Notes under the pieces: model-generated | The model's input: only the letters and a program-made list of their open reading frames with translations | Database searches by the model: none | What the model was told of the DNA's origin: nothing | From: Bacillota bacterium | GTDB taxonomy: Bacteria > Bacillota > Limnochordia > Darwinibacteriales > Darwinibacteriaceae | NCBI GenBank assembly: GCA_012520355.1 | Contig: JAAYOK010000153.1 | Coordinates: forward strand, 1 to 42,723 | Reading direction: 5' to 3' | Length of the DNA stretch: 42,723 nt | Program-made: the position numbers and the translations under genes | In this document: one piece after another, positions 25,330 to 33,713 of the stretch | How the letters are laid out: every line of letters starts with the position of its first letter | Numbering within the stretch: position 1 is the first letter of the stretch

Positions 25330-25342
25330 TTCGTATCAGTCC

Positions 25343-26050
25343 TTAAAGAAATATAGTCGCGTAAGAGCCAAACAGGTCCAAGAGCATTAAGAGTCCAACC
25401 ACGATCAAGAGAATACCCGAAATCGTTTGGATGATGCCCATATTCCGCTTGATAAAACCTAAGGCGTTTTGTAATCGACTCCAGAGCAAAGCCGTGAGTA
25501 AAAAAGGGACTCCAAGTCCGAGTGAGAAGATCAGGAGCAGAGCCATCCCCTGATAGAGTGTATCGAAGTTCGATGCCATGATCAGGGCTGTGCCTAGAAA
25601 AGCTCCCAAACAAGGGGTCCAGCCCAGGGAAAAGGCAGCCCCAAAAAGAAGACTGGACCAGAATTTTAAGTCCTTCGTATTGGCCCCTAGACTACGACTC
25701 CGATTGAGAAAACCGATTTTCAACACGCCTAAATAGTTGAGACCAAAGGCGATCACAAAAAGCCCACCGAGGCGCTGGAGTAAGACACGATGCTGGGAAA
25801 TTAGGGCCCCGAGGGCCGAAGCGGTTGCGCCAAGGGTAATAAAGACGAGGGAAAAGCCAGCGACAAACCCCAAGGTGTTGATGATCAAGCGCATCCCCTT
25901 GTTTTTCTCTCCTCCTTCTTGACCCCCAAGATAGAGCAAGTAGATGGGGATCATAGGAAGAATACAGGGCGACAGAAAAGCCAAGAAGCCCTCAACAAAG
26001 GTTAAGCCAAAAAGAGATAACGATATCTCCGGTACCATGGACTGTAACAT
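25343..26050 (-). CDS. ccdA: Cytochrome c biogenesis protein CcdA (thiol-disulfide electron transporter)
   Basis: A 235-residue membrane protein with six hydrophobic helices. The two redox cysteines fall in the classic sites: Cys29 in LSPCILPMIP and Cys147 in GWTPCLGAF. CcdA takes electrons from cytoplasmic thioredoxin and passes them to an extracytoplasmic thioredoxin-like partner. Its ATG shares a base with the tlpA stop (TAATG), so the two are translationally coupled, which identifies the neighbour as the likely partner. The downstream FAD enzyme follows after 13 bases. Confidence 0.94.
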   Translation of the reverse strand: MLQSMVPEISLSLFGLTFVEGFLAFLSPCILPMIPIYLLYLGGQEGGEKNKGMRLIINTLGFVAGFSLVFITLGATASALGALISQHRVLLQRLGGLFVIAFGLNYLGVLKIGFLNRSRSLGANTKDLKFWSSLLFGAAFSLGWTPCLGAFLGTALIMASNFDTLYQGMALLLIFSLGLGVPFLLTALLWSRLQNALGFIKRNMGIIQTISGILLIVVGLLMLLDLFGSYATIFL

Positions 26051-26559
26051 TACTTAACATCCTCAATCATCTTCAGAACGGTCTCTTTGTTGGTCGCCCC
26101 CACTACATAGCTGGCCAAATATCCCTCCGCATCAATGACAACTGTGGTTGGCAAACCTGGAATGCCAAAGATTTGGCGCCCTACTGCACCATGGTCTAAG
26201 AGGTTGGTCATGGTTAAATCGTTACTTGCGAGATATTCCTTACCCTTTTCCACCGTTTCTTGGCGCCCATCGATCTGGTTGAGCAAGAGCAGGACCGCTT
26301 CACCAGTATCCGTAAATTGGTCATGTAACTCCTGAAACTCCGGCATCTCAGCACGACAAGGTGGACACCAACTCGCCCAGAAGTTGAGAACGACGATCTG
26401 CCCTCGATAATCACTCAGGCGAATGGTCTCATTTGCAGTGGATACCAAGGCAAAATCGGGAACTAGGACCTTTGAATCCTCCGCTGCGGCGTTGCCGCTG
26501 AGACCTAGTACTGCAAACACAACGAAGCACGACAAGACAAGCAAGCTTAGTTTTGGCAT
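26050..26559 (-). CDS. TlpA/ResA-like extracytoplasmic thioredoxin
   Basis: A 169-residue protein with an N-terminal signal (LSLLVLSCFVVFAVLGLSGNAAAED), which either is cleaved or anchors it, and a thioredoxin fold. The active site WCPPC is at 64-68, followed by the cis-proline loop GLPTTVVID. It would reduce disulfides of exported proteins or apocytochromes using electrons from CcdA. ATG 26559 is preferred because it starts the signal peptide and follows GGTGG/AGGAG; upstream in-frame codons lie at or before the promoter. The promoter at 26581-26609 drives tlpA-ccdA-glpA-like. Confidence 0.93.
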   Translation of the reverse strand: MPKLSLLVLSCFVVFAVLGLSGNAAAEDSKVLVPDFALVSTANETIRLSDYRGQIVVLNFWASWCPPCRAEMPEFQELHDQFTDTGEAVLLLLNQIDGRQETVEKGKEYLASNDLTMTNLLDHGAVGRQIFGIPGLPTTVVIDAEGYLASYVVGATNKETVLKMIEDVK

Positions 26560-26580
26560 TAACCACCACTCCTTTTTTTT

Positions 26581-26609
26581 ACTATACCCCAGGGGGGCAT
26601 CGGTGGCAA
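26581..26609 (-). promoter_or_regulatory. SigA-type promoter of the tlpA-ccdA operon
   Basis: On the minus strand, TTGCCA (26609-26604) and TATAGT (26586-26581) are 17 bp apart. The start would lie near 26574, leaving a leader of about 15 bases before ATG 26559. Confidence 0.75.
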
Positions 26610-26738
26610 GGATAGAGATTGTGAAGACCATGATCAATATTATCCCTTACTCGGCTGGTGCTCCTTGACAAAAGTGTCGCTTTCAGGGAAGATCAAGAAG
26701 AGACAGTCCATTTCGAGATCGCGAGGTGATTGCTTCCC

Positions 26739-28271
26739 ATGAAAAAAATTCTCTCCCTACTTTTCCACAGAGTTACAATCATTGCTATAGCCATTCTAGC
26801 TCAACTTTTTGCCCTTGTCTTGATGATCGGACGTTTTAGCGACTATGTTCCCCAGTTCTATGGCTTTTTCACCCTTCTTAGTGCCGTTGTCGTGATCTTA
26901 ATCGCCACAGGGAGAGAAAAGACGGCCTACAAGATTGCTTGGATTATCCCAATCACTCTATTTCCGATTTTCGGAGGAATTTTCTATATTATGCTAGGGA
27001 AACCCCGGACAAATCGCCGGATGCAGCGGAAGATGCATAAGCTCAAGTCCCTAGGGCAACGCTCACTCCCCTCCAGTGCGCCAATCATACATAGGCTAGC
27101 GCTGATTGATGCCCAAGCAGCCAACCAAGCTCGCTACATTCAAAATCATGGGCCCTTCCCAGTCTACGAGCATAGCGAATCACACTTTTTTCCCCTGGGA
27201 GAATTGGCCTTTGAATCGATGTTAGAAGAGCTCGCCAAGGCCGAACGCTATATCTTCCTCGAGTACTTCATTATTGAGGAAGGCATCATGTGGAATCGCA
27301 TCCTAGAGATCCTGGTGGAAAAAGCCAAGGCCGGCGTCGATGTGCGCCTCATCTATGATGATGTAGGTTGCCTATTTAAACTACCTTACGGATACGACAA
27401 GCAGTTAGAGGCACTCGGCATTAAGACGGAACGTTTTCATCCCCTCACCCCCAAGCTTTCCGCTACGTTGAACTACCGTAATCACCGTAAACTCTTGATT
27501 ATCGATGGTCATACCGGCTTTACAGGCGGCATCAATCTGGCAGATGAGTACATTAATGCCTATGAGAAGCTCGGTCACTGGAAGGACTCTGCATTTTTGA
27601 TCAAAGGGGAGCCTGTCTGGTCCTTGACTAATATGTTCTTGGCTATGTGGGAGTATTTGAGGGATGAAACCTCTCCTCTTGAGAACTTCAAACCCCAAAA
27701 TCCGCCTGTTCAGGGGACCAAAACCGGCTATATTCAGCCCTTTGGAGACAACCCCCTCGACGGCGAAACAGTCAGTGAAACGGTCTATTTGAACTTAATC
27801 TCGCGAGCTCGGAGCTATGTCTACATCACAACACCCTATCTCATTCTTGATAGTGAAATGCTTACAGCCCTCTGTACCGCGGCCAAATCGGGGGTCGATG
27901 TACGAATTATCACTCCCTATATCCCTGATAAACCCATTGTCCATGCGGTAACCCGTTCCTATTATCATCTCCTGGTCACCAGCGGGGTGCGGATTTATGA
28001 GTACACTCCAGGTTTTATGCACTCCAAGACAATTGTGGCCGATGATGAAGTGGCCGTTGTGGGATCGATTAACCTGGATTATCGTAGCCTCTACCTGGCC
28101 TTTGAAAACGGGGTCTGGATGTACCAGACTCCAAGTGTCCTGGAAATCCTCGACGACTTTCTGGAGACACTAGCGGTCTGCCAAGAGATCACAGGTAAAC
28201 GATATGCGGATGTGGGAACCATCCGGAGATTTTCCTGGTCACTCCTGCGGCTCCTGGCCCCCCTCTTCTAG
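26739..28271 (+). CDS. cls: Cardiolipin synthase (phospholipase D type)
   Basis: A 510-residue cardiolipin synthase. Two N-terminal membrane helices (within residues 5-85) precede two phospholipase D HKD motifs: HRKLLIIDGHTGFTGGIN (His near 249) and HSKTIVADDEVAVVGSIN (His near 428). Both have the H-x-K-x4-D core and are intact. The enzyme joins two phosphatidylglycerols into cardiolipin at the membrane. ATG 26739 has GAGGTG ten bases upstream; TTG 26730 is too close to that site. A TTGACA hexamer lies upstream near 26667 but no convincing -10 was found. Confidence 0.95.
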   Translation: MKKILSLLFHRVTIIAIAILAQLFALVLMIGRFSDYVPQFYGFFTLLSAVVVILIATGREKTAYKIAWIIPITLFPIFGGIFYIMLGKPRTNRRMQRKMHKLKSLGQRSLPSSAPIIHRLALIDAQAANQARYIQNHGPFPVYEHSESHFFPLGELAFESMLEELAKAERYIFLEYFIIEEGIMWNRILEILVEKAKAGVDVRLIYDDVGCLFKLPYGYDKQLEALGIKTERFHPLTPKLSATLNYRNHRKLLIIDGHTGFTGGINLADEYINAYEKLGHWKDSAFLIKGEPVWSLTNMFLAMWEYLRDETSPLENFKPQNPPVQGTKTGYIQPFGDNPLDGETVSETVYLNLISRARSYVYITTPYLILDSEMLTALCTAAKSGVDVRIITPYIPDKPIVHAVTRSYYHLLVTSGVRIYEYTPGFMHSKTIVADDEVAVVGSINLDYRSLYLAFENGVWMYQTPSVLEILDDFLETLAVCQEITGKRYADVGTIRRFSWSLLRLLAPLF

Positions 28272-28348
28272 CCTAAAGCAGGAACTTTACTTCGAGTGTC
28301 GAATTTTCTAAGGAATACCTTCATACCCAATGGATGGGAGGCGAAAAC

Positions 28349-30727
28349 ATGCCGTCTTGGTCATTCGGGAAGATTCGACACCGAATCCTGGCTCTATTCA
28401 TAGCAATTGCGCTTGTCCTAACGCTTTTCGTCTTGACGACAACTGGCATGCTGAGCCGAGCCCTTGTACACGATGTGGTAAACGACAGGGTCCGAGATCT
28501 CGTGGAACACCAAAGCCATATCATTCGCCGCTGGCTCGATGAGCGCGTCACAGAACTGGAACTTTTGGCCCAATCCGCTCTTGTGGAAGGACTCAATTGG
28601 GATGAGATTGAACCGCATCTACAGCGCCGCATCGAGCAATCCCATGACTACTTCCTGATCTATTTCGTAGCCACTCCCGATGGCCACTATAATACGACGG
28701 CCATGCGAAACGCCGGTAATATCGCTGACCGCAGTTATTTTTCAGAGGTTATGGCAGGAAAGACTGTGATCTCAGAGCCTTTGATTTCCCGCTCCACCGA
28801 TGAGCGGATTGCTGTTATATCGACTCCCATTTGGGATGAAACCAAGACGGAGGTCATTGGCCTTCTAGGACTTTCCATCGATCTGGTGACAATGCTTAAT
28901 GATGCAGCGGAACTTTTCCGGGATGACTCGGAGATCCGGACCTACTTGGTGGATGCAGAGGGTCGCTTCATCCTCCACCCTAATCCAGATCTAATTATGC
29001 ATGGTCGATTCCAGGATATTTACGGCATGTGGGACGAAGTCGTTTCCCAAGGTATAGACTCTTTTACCGTGAGTCATGATGGAATCGGTTATCGACTCTT
29101 CTTTCACGAACTAGATGGACCTAGTGACTGGACCTTGATCCTGGAGGTACCTACCAGTTTTTTCAACAATCCCGTCAGTGACTTAATGCTTCGCTTGTTC
29201 CTGGTGAGCATACTTGGCTTGATTCTTGTCATTGGCTTAGGTTCTTGGTTTGCCTCCACCATTTCGGATCCTATCGTGGAGCTAAATCAGATCTTTAAGC
29301 AAGGAGCACGAGGCGATCTCACAGTCCGAGCTGAAGTAACAAGCGATGATGAGCTCGGTGAAACAAGATCGTCGTTTAACCAAATGATGAACACCATTGG
29401 TAGCATGACCTATTTCGACCCCTTGACGGGTTTACCGAACCGACAACATTTCCTGCACTCCTTAGAGAAAAGTCTAGCTGAGAACACCACGGTCATTTTG
29501 GTCCTAATTTCTGTACGGGATCTGTCAGAAATTAAGACTTTGGTTGGACCCCATGTCACAGACCATATTTTAAGTAACTTGGCCGAAACCTTACAGGCCT
29601 TGGGGAATGATAACCTCGTTGTTGGTAGAATTGCGGATGCGGATTTCGGTCTGATTATTCCCTCCAGTACCATTGGCGTGCTGAAGATGATCGACCGTTT
29701 AGATAATCTCTTAACCCACCCCATCCACTTCACCTCTAACAGTGTCAGTGTACATCTCTATGGTGGCATGAGTATCAGCGAAGGAGATGGCCTAACGGCT
29801 GAACTTTTCTTCCAACAAGCCCAAACCGCCCTCTATGAGGCGGAACATAGTGTTGGAGATTCCTTAAAACTCTATAATTCTGATACCCATCATGCCATGG
29901 TCAATCGACTCCGATTTCAATCCGAGATTCGACTTGGCCTAGACAACAAAGAATTTCTCGCCTTCTATCAGCCAGTTGTTGATTTAGAAAGAAATGAGAT
30001 TGTGGGAAAAGAAGCTTTGATACGTTGGCAACATCCAAAAAGGGGTTTGTTAGCACCAGCTGATTTCCTCTCCGCCGCAGAACAAGGTGCATACATTGAA
30101 GAAATTGGCGAGTACATGCTACACTGGGTCTGTTCGCAACATCAGGCTTGGCTCGAGGCAGGTCTGGATATGGGCTGGGTAGCCGTAAACGTCTCGGCTA
30201 ATCACTTCCGTTCGCCCCACTTTCCAGGGATGTTACGGACGATTTTACGTACATATAAGCTGCCTGCTAGCATGCTTCGGATCGAGATTACCGAAGATGC
30301 CATGCTATCTCCCACCCCTGATGTGTTACAGAACTTTGAGCAACTCAAGAAAATGGGCATCCATGTGGCCATAGATGATTTTGGTACCGCCTATTCTACC
30401 CTTGAGTACTTAATTCGGTATCCGGTGGAGACACTGAAGATTGATAAGGCCTTTATTGACCAAGTGGATGTTGATCTTCGGGCCCAAGGCTTAGTCCGCT
30501 CCATTGTGGGAATGGGACAAAATCTGGCCATGACCATTGTGGCCGAAGGGGTTGAACGGGAGAATCAACTGCATCTCCTTAGGACCATGGATTGTAACAA
30601 AGCACAGGGCTACCTGTTTAGTCGTCCGCTACCGGTAGAAGATTATCCTCAAGCAGTCCGGGAGCTCGAAGAACGTCTTACAGGAAAACGAGAAATGGTA
30701 AGCGAAGGAGCTAGAGGTATCCTCTAG
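28349..30727 (+). CDS. Membrane c-di-GMP protein: dCache-HAMP-degenerate GGDEF-EAL
   Basis: A 792-residue sensor. A first membrane helix (about residues 13-35) is followed by a dCache-type extracellular domain to about 275 (with DRSYFSEVMAGKTVISEP), a second helix (about 285-305), a HAMP segment with DPIVELNQIF, and a GGDEF-like domain beginning DPLTGLPNR. In place of GGDEF it has DADF, so cyclase activity is unlikely. The EAL domain looks active: KEALIRW (Glu555), NVSANHF, IEITED, DDFGTAYSTL (676-685), KIDKAF and AEGVE are all present. It would hydrolyse c-di-GMP in response to an outside ligand. ATG 28349 has GGAGG seven bases upstream; ATG 28334 does not. The stop codon lies inside the terminator stem. 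Confidence 0.92.
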   Translation: MPSWSFGKIRHRILALFIAIALVLTLFVLTTTGMLSRALVHDVVNDRVRDLVEHQSHIIRRWLDERVTELELLAQSALVEGLNWDEIEPHLQRRIEQSHDYFLIYFVATPDGHYNTTAMRNAGNIADRSYFSEVMAGKTVISEPLISRSTDERIAVISTPIWDETKTEVIGLLGLSIDLVTMLNDAAELFRDDSEIRTYLVDAEGRFILHPNPDLIMHGRFQDIYGMWDEVVSQGIDSFTVSHDGIGYRLFFHELDGPSDWTLILEVPTSFFNNPVSDLMLRLFLVSILGLILVIGLGSWFASTISDPIVELNQIFKQGARGDLTVRAEVTSDDELGETRSSFNQMMNTIGSMTYFDPLTGLPNRQHFLHSLEKSLAENTTVILVLISVRDLSEIKTLVGPHVTDHILSNLAETLQALGNDNLVVGRIADADFGLIIPSSTIGVLKMIDRLDNLLTHPIHFTSNSVSVHLYGGMSISEGDGLTAELFFQQAQTALYEAEHSVGDSLKLYNSDTHHAMVNRLRFQSEIRLGLDNKEFLAFYQPVVDLERNEIVGKEALIRWQHPKRGLLAPADFLSAAEQGAYIEEIGEYMLHWVCSQHQAWLEAGLDMGWVAVNVSANHFRSPHFPGMLRTILRTYKLPASMLRIEITEDAMLSPTPDVLQNFEQLKKMGIHVAIDDFGTAYSTLEYLIRYPVETLKIDKAFIDQVDVDLRAQGLVRSIVGMGQNLAMTIVAEGVERENQLHLLRTMDCNKAQGYLFSRPLPVEDYPQAVRELEERLTGKREMVSEGARGIL

Positions 30728-30740
30728 CTCCTTTATCTTT
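30707..30740 (+). terminator. Terminator overlapping the end of the EAL gene
   Basis: GGAGCTAGAGG (30707-30717) and CCTCTAGCTCC (30721-30731) form a perfect 11-bp stem with a TAT loop, followed by TTTATCTTT. The TAG stop (30725-30727) lies in the 3' arm. Confidence 0.85.
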
Positions 30741-32210
30741 CTATACAAGGCTTTCAGCGAAGTGATATAGGAGGCGCACCCCAACGCCTGTGCCGCCTTC
30801 GGCCAAATAGTCCTGGTTCTTGGCGGAAAAGGCTGTACCTGCAATGTCGAGGTGGAGCCAAGGAGTCTCCTCCACAAAGGCTTCGATGAACAGACCCGCG
30901 GTAATGGTCCCCGCTTCCCGGCCGCCCGTATTCTTCAGATCGGCATAGGGAGTTTTGTTTTGCTCGCGATATTCGGGGAAACTGGGCAATTGCCAGATTC
31001 TTTCCCCCGAGGATTCCGATGCCAATTCCAAATTGGCATAGAGCTCCTGGTTGTTGGTGAGGACAGCGGTTGTGGTATTACCTAAGGCGATAATGGCGGC
31101 CCCTGTCAGAGTTGCCACATCAACGACCTTCGTCGCCTTTTCCTTGGTCACCATGTAATAGACGGCGTCTGCTAGAGTGAGGCGGCCCTCAGCATCTGTA
31201 GATTCAATCTGAATGGTCTTGCCAGACATAGAGCCAATGATATCGCCAGGCCGGTAGCCTGTGCCGCTAATGAGATTCTCACAGGCGGCCACCACAGCTA
31301 CCACATTCAGTTTTAAGCCTTCAGCCGCGATGGCACTCATCGCGCCAATCACCGCAGCTGCCCCACCCATATCCGATTTCATCGCACCCATGCCCTGGGC
31401 TGGTTTAATGGATAAACCACCACTATCAAAGGTGATTCCCTTACCGACAAGGCCCAAGATCTCCTGGGGCTCGCTTGGATTCCCCAAATGCCGCATAATG
31501 ATCAAACGGGGCCGATTGGCACTGGCCTTTCCGACTTCAAGATAGGCCTCCATCCCAAGCTCCAAGATGGCCTCTTCTTCTAAGACCTCAACGGCAAAAC
31601 CATACTGTTCGCCTGCTTCTATTGCTTCCTTGGCTAACTGCTCAGGAGTCATGTAATTGGCTGGTTCGTTCACCAGATTACGGGCCATATTGGTGGCCTG
31701 ACCGAGGGTTTGACCGAGTTTCAGTCCCCTGATCACATCCACTTCTTGTTCTTCCTCATAGCAAACCTGCAGAGAGGTCAAGGAACGCTCCTTCTTTTCG
31801 GCGAGGTAACGATCAAAGCGGTAACCCACAAGCAAAGCCACCTCGGCTACGGCCCGAGCTACAGCGGCGGCAGCTAGAACATCAAGGGACCAAGGGAGCA
31901 TAGACAAGGTCTGGATTTTCCGCTTGTCGGCTTCGTTCAGTGCTTTACCGCAGGCTCTCCGTAGTTTTTCCAGTGAGAGCTCTGCACTTTTACCCAGTCC
32001 ACTTAAGATCACTTGCCGCGGTTTCTCCGCTCCATCCTCAAGATACGCCAAGTAGGCCGTTTCACCAAACTTGCCCCCGAAGCCTTGCGCTTCACTTAGA
32101 CTCTTCATGAGAGGGGTGGGCCAATTATAGTTCTCCACCTGATCTTCAGCAACAAAGAGGAGTACATCTCCTCTAAGATCATCCGTATACTTTAGTGCAC
32201 GTACATCCAT
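30741..32210 (-). CDS. pepA: Leucyl aminopeptidase, M17 family
   Basis: A 489-residue zinc aminopeptidase. The M17 catalytic domain carries VGKGITFDSGGLSIKP, MKSDMGGAAAV and the signature STDAEGRLTLADA (NTDAEGR in most members, here S for N), with the metal-binding Lys, Asp and Glu residues present. The N-terminal 160 residues are the usual regulatory domain. The enzyme trims N-terminal residues from peptides in the cytoplasm. AGGAGG precedes ATG 32210 by seven bases. It starts 18 bases after the MFS transporter gene stops, so both are co-transcribed; a peptide or amino acid related transporter is possible. Confidence 0.95.
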   Translation of the reverse strand: MDVRALKYTDDLRGDVLLFVAEDQVENYNWPTPLMKSLSEAQGFGGKFGETAYLAYLEDGAEKPRQVILSGLGKSAELSLEKLRRACGKALNEADKRKIQTLSMLPWSLDVLAAAAVARAVAEVALLVGYRFDRYLAEKKERSLTSLQVCYEEEQEVDVIRGLKLGQTLGQATNMARNLVNEPANYMTPEQLAKEAIEAGEQYGFAVEVLEEEAILELGMEAYLEVGKASANRPRLIIMRHLGNPSEPQEILGLVGKGITFDSGGLSIKPAQGMGAMKSDMGGAAAVIGAMSAIAAEGLKLNVVAVVAACENLISGTGYRPGDIIGSMSGKTIQIESTDAEGRLTLADAVYYMVTKEKATKVVDVATLTGAAIIALGNTTTAVLTNNQELYANLELASESSGERIWQLPSFPEYREQNKTPYADLKNTGGREAGTITAGLFIEAFVEETPWLHLDIAGTAFSAKNQDYLAEGGTGVGVRLLYHFAESLV

Positions 32211-32228
32211 TCTTCTTCCTCCTTAGGT

Positions 32229-33506
32229 TTAGTCTTCCACATCAAGAAATTCCAGTTTACTCTTTTGGGGTAGAATCAACTTACTATCACCATGTTTCAC
32301 CTGACTCATGGTGAGAAACGCCAGGATCATAAACACGGTGGCATAGGGAAATAGCGTACCATAGCCCACATGCTCCAAGAAGAAACCGGAGAGTACGGGG
32401 GTGAGAATCTGGGCCGACATAGAAGCTGTATAGTAATACCCCGTATACTTCCCTATTTCTGGACCCTTAGCCATCTCCACCACCATGGGATAGGAGTTTA
32501 CATTAATGGCAGCCCAGCCAAAGCCCACGAAAACCAAGAGAATGTTCAGTAGTGGTGAGAAGGTAGTGAACAGGGAGGCTAGGGCAAAAGAGACTGCTAG
32601 AACCACAATTCCAGTGAGAATCGTCCGTTTGCGTCCGAGCCTTGCCGCAATCATTCCAGCAGGAATAAAGGCAATAACCGCCGCTACAGTTGCAATCATC
32701 AGACTACTGGCGAAGCCGCCACCGGCCACACCTAAATGACTCTGAAGATATTTCGAAAAGGCAGTTGTCACAGCATTATACGAAAAGAACCAAAAGAATA
32801 TGGAGGCTAAAATCAGCCAGAAACTCCTCTTAACCGCGGGGTCCATCTTCTGCGACCCTTCTGCCGCGACCTCGTCCTTTTCGGGCTCGTCATAGGCTGC
32901 CATTTCTTTGGCAATTTTGTTTTCCTTAATGGTGAAAAATAAAATGGCCACTGCCACCACCATAAAGACGGCCACAATAGCAAAGAGCAACAAATAATCG
33001 GGTTTACCTACATCTGGAACGAGAAAACTAATGAGGGCTAGAGAAAAAACGGCTCCTAGGGCACCCATTAAGTTAATGATACCATTGGCCTGGGAGCGCA
33101 GGGGTTTGGGCGTCACATCAGGCATCAGGGCCACTGCTGGAGAGCGATAGGTACTCATGGCCACTAGCGCAAGAAAGAGAACGACCACAAAGAGGGGCAA
33201 ACTGATCACATTATCAGCCACAGGAATCAAGACCATGGCCACAACCGCCAAGGCGGTACCCCCAAGGATAAAGGGCATCCTCTTGCCAATTCCCGTTTTG
33301 ATCTGATCGGAGAAAGCTCCAAAGAGGGGAAGCATAAAAAGGGCCAAGACATTGTCAATGGCCATGATTCCGCCAGCTAGAGTGTCACCAATCTCAAAGG
33401 TGTGTTTCAGGATTAAAGGAATGATGCTGTCATAGATTTGCCAAAAGGCAGAGATGGACATAAAGGCTAGACCAATAAAAAACGTTCTGCGGTAGTTTAG
33501 CTTCAC
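32229..33506 (-). CDS. MFS transporter, SLC45/sugar-symporter-like
   Basis: A 425-residue membrane protein with about 12 hydrophobic segments. The motif GAFSDQIKTGIGKRMPFIL between helices 2 and 3 is the MFS signature (G-x-x-x-D-x-x-x-x-x-x-R-R type) and resembles sucrose/maltose symporters of the SLC45 type. A charged central loop (YDEPEKDEVAAEGSQKMD) separates the halves. Substrate unknown. GTG 33506 is chosen because GAGGGG lies seven bases upstream; further upstream in-frame codons lack a site. It precedes pepA by 18 bases. Confidence 0.88.
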   Translation of the reverse strand: MKLNYRRTFFIGLAFMSISAFWQIYDSIIPLILKHTFEIGDTLAGGIMAIDNVLALFMLPLFGAFSDQIKTGIGKRMPFILGGTALAVVAMVLIPVADNVISLPLFVVVLFLALVAMSTYRSPAVALMPDVTPKPLRSQANGIINLMGALGAVFSLALISFLVPDVGKPDYLLLFAIVAVFMVVAVAILFFTIKENKIAKEMAAYDEPEKDEVAAEGSQKMDPAVKRSFWLILASIFFWFFSYNAVTTAFSKYLQSHLGVAGGGFASSLMIATVAAVIAFIPAGMIAARLGRKRTILTGIVVLAVSFALASLFTTFSPLLNILLVFVGFGWAAINVNSYPMVVEMAKGPEIGKYTGYYYTASMSAQILTPVLSGFFLEHVGYGTLFPYATVFMILAFLTMSQVKHGDSKLILPQKSKLEFLDVED

Positions 33507-33713
33507 AAACAAACCCCTCTCTTTTCCTATTCCCGTTTTGGTACACCCTATGTTTTTCTCCATATTGCGCCATTTCCCTGCTTAAGCTTCCTAGTGCCTT
33601 GCTTGTATCGCTTTTTCAAGATTTCTTCTCTGTTTGGCAAAAACTAGAAGGATCTTCCTAACGTCATGGTGAAGGTAGTAATTAGTCCTATTTAAAAAAG
33701 GAGGTTAAAGGCT

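Noticed and set aside
26667-26695. TTGACA as the cls promoter
   Set aside because: The hexamer at the expected -10 spacing (GAAGAT) is too poor to call a promoter.
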